Positions 58,555 to 64,000 of a stretch of 64,000 nucleotides of DNA are shown here, piece by piece. The stretch comes from Ypsolopha sequella (taxonomy: Eukaryota > Arthropoda > Insecta > Lepidoptera > Ypsolophidae), in the NCBI GenBank assembly GCA_934047225.1, contig OW203989.1, forward strand, positions 9,027,977-9,091,976, read 5' to 3'. The notes beneath the pieces were generated by a model that saw nothing but the letters and a program-made list of their open reading frames with translations, searched no databases and was not told the DNA's origin. A program made the position numbers and the translations under genes. Each line of letters opens with the position of its first letter. The stretch's first letter is position 1.

Positions 58555-58690
58555 TGTACGGGCGCCAGCATGACAGGCTCCCTACTATATTGGCAGTTCT
58601 TATTGCAGTGTCATAGCTGTTCAAATCGCTTACAAAGAGGGAGCATGAACTGTACAACCTGAATTTAAAGATGGCAAATATAATTTATTA
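58555..58690 (+). repeat. Repeat pair, copy 2
   Basis: TACGGGCGCCAGCATGACAG and GGCAGTTCTTATTGCAGTG match 57303 onward, with a few extra bases after CCTA. Downstream, TTACAAAGAGGGAGCATGAACT also aligns with the first copy. Confidence 0.5.
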
Positions 58691-59999
58691 GAAAATCAAA
58701 CTGACTATAAAGAATATCTCTTAACCACAAAGTACAGTTTTGCTTGTATCACAGTTTTTTAGTTGTTAAAAACTAAAACAAGAAGAATTAATTGTTTAGT
58801 TTTCACAAAAAATGTTTGTCAAGTAATTAAAGTTAAATATTTACGTCAGAATTAATCTAAAGCTTTTCCTTTTAACAGAGGTTCCCCGCACGGGGAGTGA
58901 AAAGTAATGTTTTTGTCGGAACCAAAACTACACCCTCGCTGTAATGCACAATTTTTCCCCCTTGACAGTCATAAAGGGTATCCCAAACTATTTAAATTTT
59001 AATTATAACCAAAACAAAAGGATTGCATAAAAGGCTCTATTAATTATTTACTTTGCTATTGTAAAAAAAATCCAACTAATAACTTAAAACCTGCAACTTT
59101 TGTAAAGTGTGGCTTTGGTTCTCTTCCTACAACAATCTAAGCAATTTCGCATTCCACTCTTCCAAAGGATAACCCGTTTTCATCAATAACCATGATTCTA
59201 TAATCAATAGTCATATATTCATGGCGTCTGGGCCGTTACGTAGTACTCCTAAAAATTAAAATGTGAATAATGGCATACGCGGAAACAACTTGCAAAAGAA
59301 ATCCGTCCACGCTGAAAGAGTAACAAACTAAAATACCTACCCTATATCACAAAATCCTTATTTAGGGGAAAAGGGACAGATTTTAATGCCATACAAAAAG
59401 ATGTGTCGTCTCATATATAGACCGATTAAGGGGGCTTATGTAACCCGAGAAATTCCTCTGTCAGTGAGAGTAGGTAGTGTGATAAAGTAAGGTAGTACAG
59501 ATTACAGATGTCAAATAAACCAAAATATTTTGATAAGAGAAGTTAGGTATTTTTACCTAAACTTGAGAATCGCTTATTACTCTCTGTGAAAAACTTCTCA
59601 GTCGAAATAGTTTATGTGTACGTACCGTATGTATTAGTAAGAATAGGTAAGTATAGGCATCCAATATTTTTTCGATTTAAAGGATACTCCAAATTTAACT
59701 TTTAACATTTTGTGCTATCACTTCTACTGAAAAATTGCTCTGCCAATTTTTATTTCTTAATGTGGTTTTATTTCCTTAAATAAATAGCTTTGTAAAGTTA
59801 TCCAAAAAAAAATCCTTTTGAATATATATATTTTTTATTTCTACGTAATTAGGTCATGTGAATAATTGCTCAGCTTAATTCAATACGTTTATTAGTAATG
59901 AGTCGCTGTATTTTAGTAGATTTTCCAATAAGCCAATGGAAATTCGGCCTAATACCGTAGTATTTACAATCTCAATAATTCCTAAGTACAAGCATTGCC
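58691..59999. other. No gene seen
   Basis: AT-rich spacer, unassigned. Confidence 0.4.
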
Positions 60000-60002
60000 G
60001 TC

Positions 60003-60175
60003 ACCCAGTCGCGGGTGTGAAGAGGGGTGAGGGGCGCTCGCGCAGTGGTGCGGCGGTGGGTAGCGATGCGAGCGGCGAGGCGCAGCGGTGAGCGGCGGCA
60101 TTTTGTTTGTGTTGTGTCTCGCTCAACGAAACGGACCAGTTGTCTACTTATGCAAGAAACATTTGTGTATAAAAA
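60003..60175 (+). promoter_or_regulatory. GC-rich leader of the coding relic
   Basis: From about 60005 to 60110 the sequence is GC- and CpG-rich (GGGGCGCTCGCGCAGTGG, GCGAGCGGCGAGGCGCAGCG), then becomes AT-rich just before an ATG in the context AAAAAATGA. A GC-rich block ahead of a start codon fits a promoter or 5' leader of a gene or transposon. I see no TATA box. Confidence 0.4.
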
Positions 60176-60467
60176 ATGACGGAGGAAGGCGACGGCGAGT
60201 TGTGTATCCTGTGCAAAAACGCTATAGTAGTAGGGTTTGTAACAGTGATAAAAAAAGGGACTCGAAAAGATTCGTCAATCGAGCAGAAGAAGAGATGATG
60301 GACTTTTCCCGCAACTTATGGAATTGTCAAACCTTACAGTACTCGTGAAATGTCGAAACTCATATATAAATGACGCAATGATCAAGGCATTTAAAAGAAA
60401 GAAGATATTACATATTAATGAACGCCACAGCGTCAGATCCACCGGCAGCGAACATAGAATAGAATAG
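60176..60467 (+). pseudogene. N-terminal zinc-binding-like domain, frameshifted relic
   Basis: From the ATG at 60176 the frame begins MTEEGDGELCILCKN and runs 40 codons to a TGA at 60296. If one base of the seven-A run at 60250-60256 is skipped, the other frame stays open to a TAG at 60465. It then shows KGLEKIRQSSRRDDGL, LTVLVKCRNSYI and a basic stretch KAFKRKK. C-x2-C near the start, a KGL...L.RAS/SS..R.DGL block and a final CR.SY are, from memory, the layout of a small N-terminal domain found in uncharacterised arthropod proteins, many of them transposon-linked. The usual histidine before the last cysteine is missing. About 95 codons remain. Minus-strand LINE tails start at about 60455 and cut it off. 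Function unknown. The frameshift could be a sequencing error in the homopolymer. Confidence 0.55.
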
Positions 60468-60893
60468 AATATAGTTTATTTGCGTTATTTGGTACATAAT
60501 GTTCTTATATTGAGAGGTAAAGTATGACAATGTACTTAAATAATAACTTTTATTATTAAATATGCGACGACATTTTAAGTGTTCTTAAAATATAGTTTTA
60601 AAGAGTAGGTTACGTCGTACTGGAGGCCTAACAAGCGATCAGAAAACAAAACAACAACACGTTTTGCCAATTTCGCAAAATAAAATCTTGACCTCCCATA
60701 GTAATGTTTTTGCGTTTGTAAGGAACAAGAAAAAAGAAGATTACGAATTGCACAAAAAGCGCCCTCAAATCTTGACATCGACCACTTACCAAGTCTACAG
60801 TATGAAATAATGAAAATGGAGTAATAATATTTTAAATTATTATTACATACGGCTTGAACACTGACGTGTGATTGTTGTTGACTATATGCCAAC
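60456..60893 (-). mobile_element. LINE 3' end with AGAAT repeats, minus strand
   Basis: At the left edge AGAATAGAATAGAATATAG followed by TTTATTTGCG reads on the minus strand as CGCAAATAAACTATATTCTA plus ATTCT repeats, a common non-LTR tail in Lepidoptera. Coding sequence is not recognisable. The minus frame 60575-60892 does not match reverse transcriptase. The right boundary is uncertain. Confidence 0.5.
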
Positions 60894-60894
60894 C

Positions 60895-61175
60895 GTTTTT
60901 TTTATAATATTATAATAATATTTTATTTATAGAACATTGTCTTTACATAAAGGGCTGTGATAACCCTAGTAAGTTTATACAAACCTGTAACAGGGTTACC
61001 ACGCTCTTCCGCCAGTGGTTTTAAAGATACAAAAAAACTAAAATAAAATAAAGATAATACAGATTAATTCTATAATGTTTAGTGTACGAGAGGGTGTGTA
61101 TGTATGTGTGTGAGATGTGCGTTTATGAAGAGATGATGTATTCCTAGCCCTACAAGCGGGGTCTTGGGATCAGTT
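60895..61175 (-). mobile_element. LINE 3' untranslated end, minus strand
   Basis: On the minus strand it starts CTGATCCCAAGACCCCGCTT, passes a CA-rich tract (61075-61115) and ends in AAATAAAATATTATTATAAT. The leading block matches the plus-strand copy at 23811. Only the 3' end is present. Confidence 0.65.
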
Positions 61176-61376
61176 TGAGAACTACATACCGCCGCTCAAT
61201 TTCGATTCCAACTTAAAATGTCTAATCTGTGCCAACGATATATCAAGCAATTCAAAATTTCGACTAATCAAAATGCTGCACACCAAAGATTAATTTTAAA
61301 AAATTGCCTTATGTCGCAATGACATATCTGGAGAAACGGTTAGAAAACCATTTGTAAATTTAAATACTTTTAAGTG

Positions 61377-61925
61377 TTCCGTAGTACCTAAATGGTACAA
61401 AAGGAACCTTTATGGTTAGACTCCATTGTCCGTCCGTCCGTTTGTCCTTATGTGACAGCCTCATAACTTTAGCACCGTTAAAGATAAAGACATGAAGTTT
61501 GGCACAAAAATAGTATTAATTTGTCCACATATCACGGTGTAAAAAAATATGAAAAATTAGAAATTATTAAAAAAAAAAACCAATTCAAAAGTGAAAAAAA
61601 AAACAATTATACTATTCTAAAAACACAATATGGGTATCAAATTGTAAATATTAAAAAAGCCTATTGTAAAAATATATACTTTTACTATATTTACTGGGAC
61701 TGGTTTCGAGAAATCTTTAAAAAACCACAAAAATATGTATGTCCCCCCCCCCCTTATCTCCGAAACTGGTTGACCGACAAATATGAAATAATTAAAGTAA
61801 TATGTGTTTACGTAAAGATTACAGGAAAAATAAAGCGGTTGAGAAATTCACGAAAAAAAATGAGAAAATTAAATTTATCATCCACAATACGGAACCCTAG
61901 GTACGCGAGTCTTTCTCGCACTGGA
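61377..61925 (+). repeat. GGTTCCGTA repeat, copy with complete ends
   Basis: It starts GTTCCGTAGTACCTAAATGG, then ACAAAAGGAACCTTTATGG, GTCCGTCCGTCCGTTTGTC, CTCATAACTTTAGCACCG and GAAGTTTGGCACAAAAATAG. It ends ATACGGAACCCTAGGTACGC and GAGTCTTTCTCGCACTG. The 142-codon frame at 61521-61949 lies in this repeat, is lysine-rich and low complexity, and has no family match known to me. Confidence 0.75.
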
Positions 61926-61949
61926 CAGGTTTTTTTACTTACAGCATGA

Positions 61950-62726
61950 AACTTAGTTCAAATTTCCAAATGACGGTCTAGGCACAGAATACATTTATTT
62001 ATTTAAATAAATTCATAACTTAAAAGAAATACATATTTTATAATAATAATAAGGTGTATTAGAAACCCGTAAGAGTTTTTACTTACACCATCATTCTTGT
62101 CTTGTGCAAGAATATAGAAAATTAGATATACAGGTAGTCTAAATAAATAATGATAATGCCTTAAGATATCGAAATGCTTTGCTACAAAATCGTAAAATAA
62201 TGGAATACACACAAACGTATAGTACATTTATAACTTAATTTATAACTAGTTAGGTATCTATAAGTACAACAATATGAGCAAACGTCCATAGTTGCTCTTT
62301 TCAACCATGGAGATAACAAAAAATACAAAATTAAATAGCCGTTACAAACTTATCAATTGCCTTTCACACAAGAGCATAAGTTAATTACAAAGACATAAGA
62401 ACTATTTTAGTCCGTACGTAACTCGATCTTAACTTAGGAAGTGGACAAGTAAGTTAAAACGGATTTATTATGTTATTATTTAAGGGAATAAGATTGGGAG
62501 TAATAATATTGTTAACGTAAAGAGTTTTTAAATAAGAATATATGAAGAAGATACATATGTTATACATGTATACATACACCCATATATTATATACTTTATT
62601 TATACTGAAGTTGATGGGTTTTCTATAAAATGCTTTTTGAATTTTTGTTTCATATTAGTTGTTTTGATTATTGATTCTCTGACGTCATAAGGCAAACTGT
62701 TTATTAATAGGGTATTTCCTTTTTAG
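61950..62726. other. No gene seen
   Basis: AT-rich spacer. The minus frame at 62003 is unrecognised. Confidence 0.4.
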
Positions 62727-63645
62727 GGTTCCATAGCACTTAAAAGTTACAAAAGGAACCTTATGGTAAGACTCCGTTGTCCGTCCGTCCGTATGTCACA
62801 GCCTCATAAGCAGACATATCCATAATCGGATCGATATATACCGAAAGTTGGAAAAATCCTTGAAAAAGTTTGTAGGTGTGGAGTCGGATTTTTAAAATAT
62901 TATTTATTTTGATTGTGAAAATTATGGATATTACGGCATTGCTTAAAACGTTACGATGATGTACCCAATACTTAATAGATATTACCGTTAATTTATATCC
63001 CAGGAATTGTATTAAATTCCTATTTTGTTATTTCATTTATTTAATTATTTAGATTTAAGTAATTCCGTAATTCCGGGATTTTTACTATCAAAATAATATT
63101 ATAAGAACCTACACACCTACAAACTTTCTCAGTTTTCCCAAATTTAGGTGTACATAATAATATATCGATCCGATTATCCTATCCCTGCTCAGAACTTTAG
63201 CACCGTTAAAAATAAAGACATGAAATTTGGCACAAAAATATAATTAAAATGCCCACATATCACGGTTTAAAAATATGATGAAAAATTTGAAATTTTTCAA
63301 AATATTTCCAAAACAAAAGTGAGAAAAATAAAAAATATTATACTAAAAATACAATATGGATACTCAATTGTAGATATTAAAAAGATAATGTAAAAATGTA
63401 TAATTTTACTATATTTACTGGCACTGGTTTCGAGAAATCGTTGAAAAACCATGTATGCTCCCCCCTTATCTCCAAAACTGGTGGACCGAAAATTATGAAA
63501 AAAATCATGGTAGTATGTGTTTACGTACAGGTTACAAAAAATAAAGCGGTTGAGAAATTTACGAGAAAATCGACAAAATTAAATTCATCATCCACAATAC
63601 GGAACCCTAGGTACACGAGTCTGACTCGCACTTACACGGTTTTTT
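62727..63645 (+). repeat. GGTTCCGTA repeat, copy interrupted by a MITE
   Basis: It begins AGGGTTCCATAGCACTTAAA and continues to CTCATAAG at 62810. It resumes after the insert at GAACTTTAGCACCG and ends ATACGGAACCCTAGGTACAC and GTCTGACTCGCACTTACACG. The block order is the same as at 61377. The plus frame 63396-63713 is a by-product. Confidence 0.75.
62811..63187. mobile_element. Nested MITE (377 bp), CAG ends, 8-bp target
   Basis: CAGACATATCCATAATCGGA at the left pairs with CCGATTATCCTATCCCTG at the right. The arms continue through GATCGATATAT and AGTTTGTAGGTGTG. It is flanked by CTCATAAG (62803-62810) and CTCAGAAC (63188-63195), 6 of 8 identical. The uninterrupted copy at 61377 reads CTCATAAC at this point. 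CAG ends and the target size suggest hAT. Confidence 0.75.
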
Positions 63646-64000
63646 TTTTGTTTTATAAATGTAAAAATATACCTTTATATCATAAAATCTGTAAAGATTT
63701 GACGTTGCGTTGACAAGGAGGGAAATAAGTACAATCGTAGGGGTCAGCGCAAACCTAGCGGCAAATTTTATTCGCATATTGTACAAAGTCCTAAACTTTG
63801 AACTTTAAATGAAATTATATATAATAAATATTTCTTTTAAATATAAAGCCAATTTTTTAACACCCTGGTACGTTGTGCATAAAAAGATTATTTGTAATAA
63901 CAGTGGCCACCAAACTCGTCTACTCGGGCAGCTCCAAGCGGTCGAGTGATAGTCAACCCTTACGCTCTAGCATAAATCGGCAAACAGATCCTAAAAAATA
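63646..64000. other. No gene seen
   Basis: AT-rich sequence to the window end. Confidence 0.4.

Noticed and set aside
61521..61949. 142-codon frame as a gene
   Set aside because: The longest frame in the window, but it lies entirely in the GGTTCCGTA repeat, is lysine-rich and low complexity, and equivalent positions in the other copies are broken.

Overview
This looks like an intergenic or intronic stretch from a moth or butterfly genome (Lepidoptera). The reasons are high AT content, no bacterial-style gene packing, LINE tails with (GATG)n or GATT repeats, tRNA-headed SINEs, RTE-type LINE ends with the AYVQQWT motif, Helitron-like ends (5' TC, 3' CTAG followed by T), and several copies of a GGTTCCGTA...TACGGAACC repeat that I associate with lepidopteran genomes. 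No intact cellular gene was found. Open frames longer than 60 codons are short, often overlap on both strands, and almost all lie in repeats or low-complexity AT sequence. I therefore annotated the window as a transposon-rich gene desert.

Layout. 0.4-11.4 kb: a TTAA-flanked long-TIR MITE family (five copies, two sharing one TTAA), a 615-bp hAT-like element, a 147-bp foldback with perfect 45-bp arms, a TA-flanked 264-bp MITE, and a 1,052-bp element with ~345-bp arms inserted in a dispersed repeat. 12.5-19.3 kb: further MITEs, a SINE with a damaged head, a hairpin-rich composite repeat, and the first GGTTCCGTA copy. 19.9-31 kb: foldbacks, a LINE 3' end, and two nested insertions (27.2-27.7 and 28.1-28.6 kb). 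31.4-32.2 kb: a SINE plus two RTE tails. 33-48 kb: three SINE copies, a hAT MITE with a perfect 8-bp target duplication, a 1.7-kb inverted-repeat element, a second copy of a 470-bp SINE body, two dead LINE reverse transcriptases (43.6 and 44.4 kb) and two more GGTTCCGTA copies. 49.8-52.3 kb: two CpG-rich patches that could be promoters, a SINE and a LINE tail. 53.0-53.9 kb: one Helitron-like element inserted exactly inside another. 55.5-57.1 kb: two adjacent copies of the repeat seen at 7.7 and 29 kb, then a Helitron-like end. 60-61.2 kb: the best coding relic, a zinc-binding-like N-terminal domain behind a GC-rich leader, broken by a one-base frameshift in an A run and cut off by LINE tails. 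61.4-63.7 kb: two more GGTTCCGTA copies, one carrying a nested MITE.

There is no pathway here. The informative content is insertion history. In four places a related copy in the same window shows the sequence before insertion, and at a fifth (53 kb) the rejoined host ends match the family's usual terminus; these cases fix exact boundaries and target-site rules. Family names are inference from termini and target duplications; no database search was possible.
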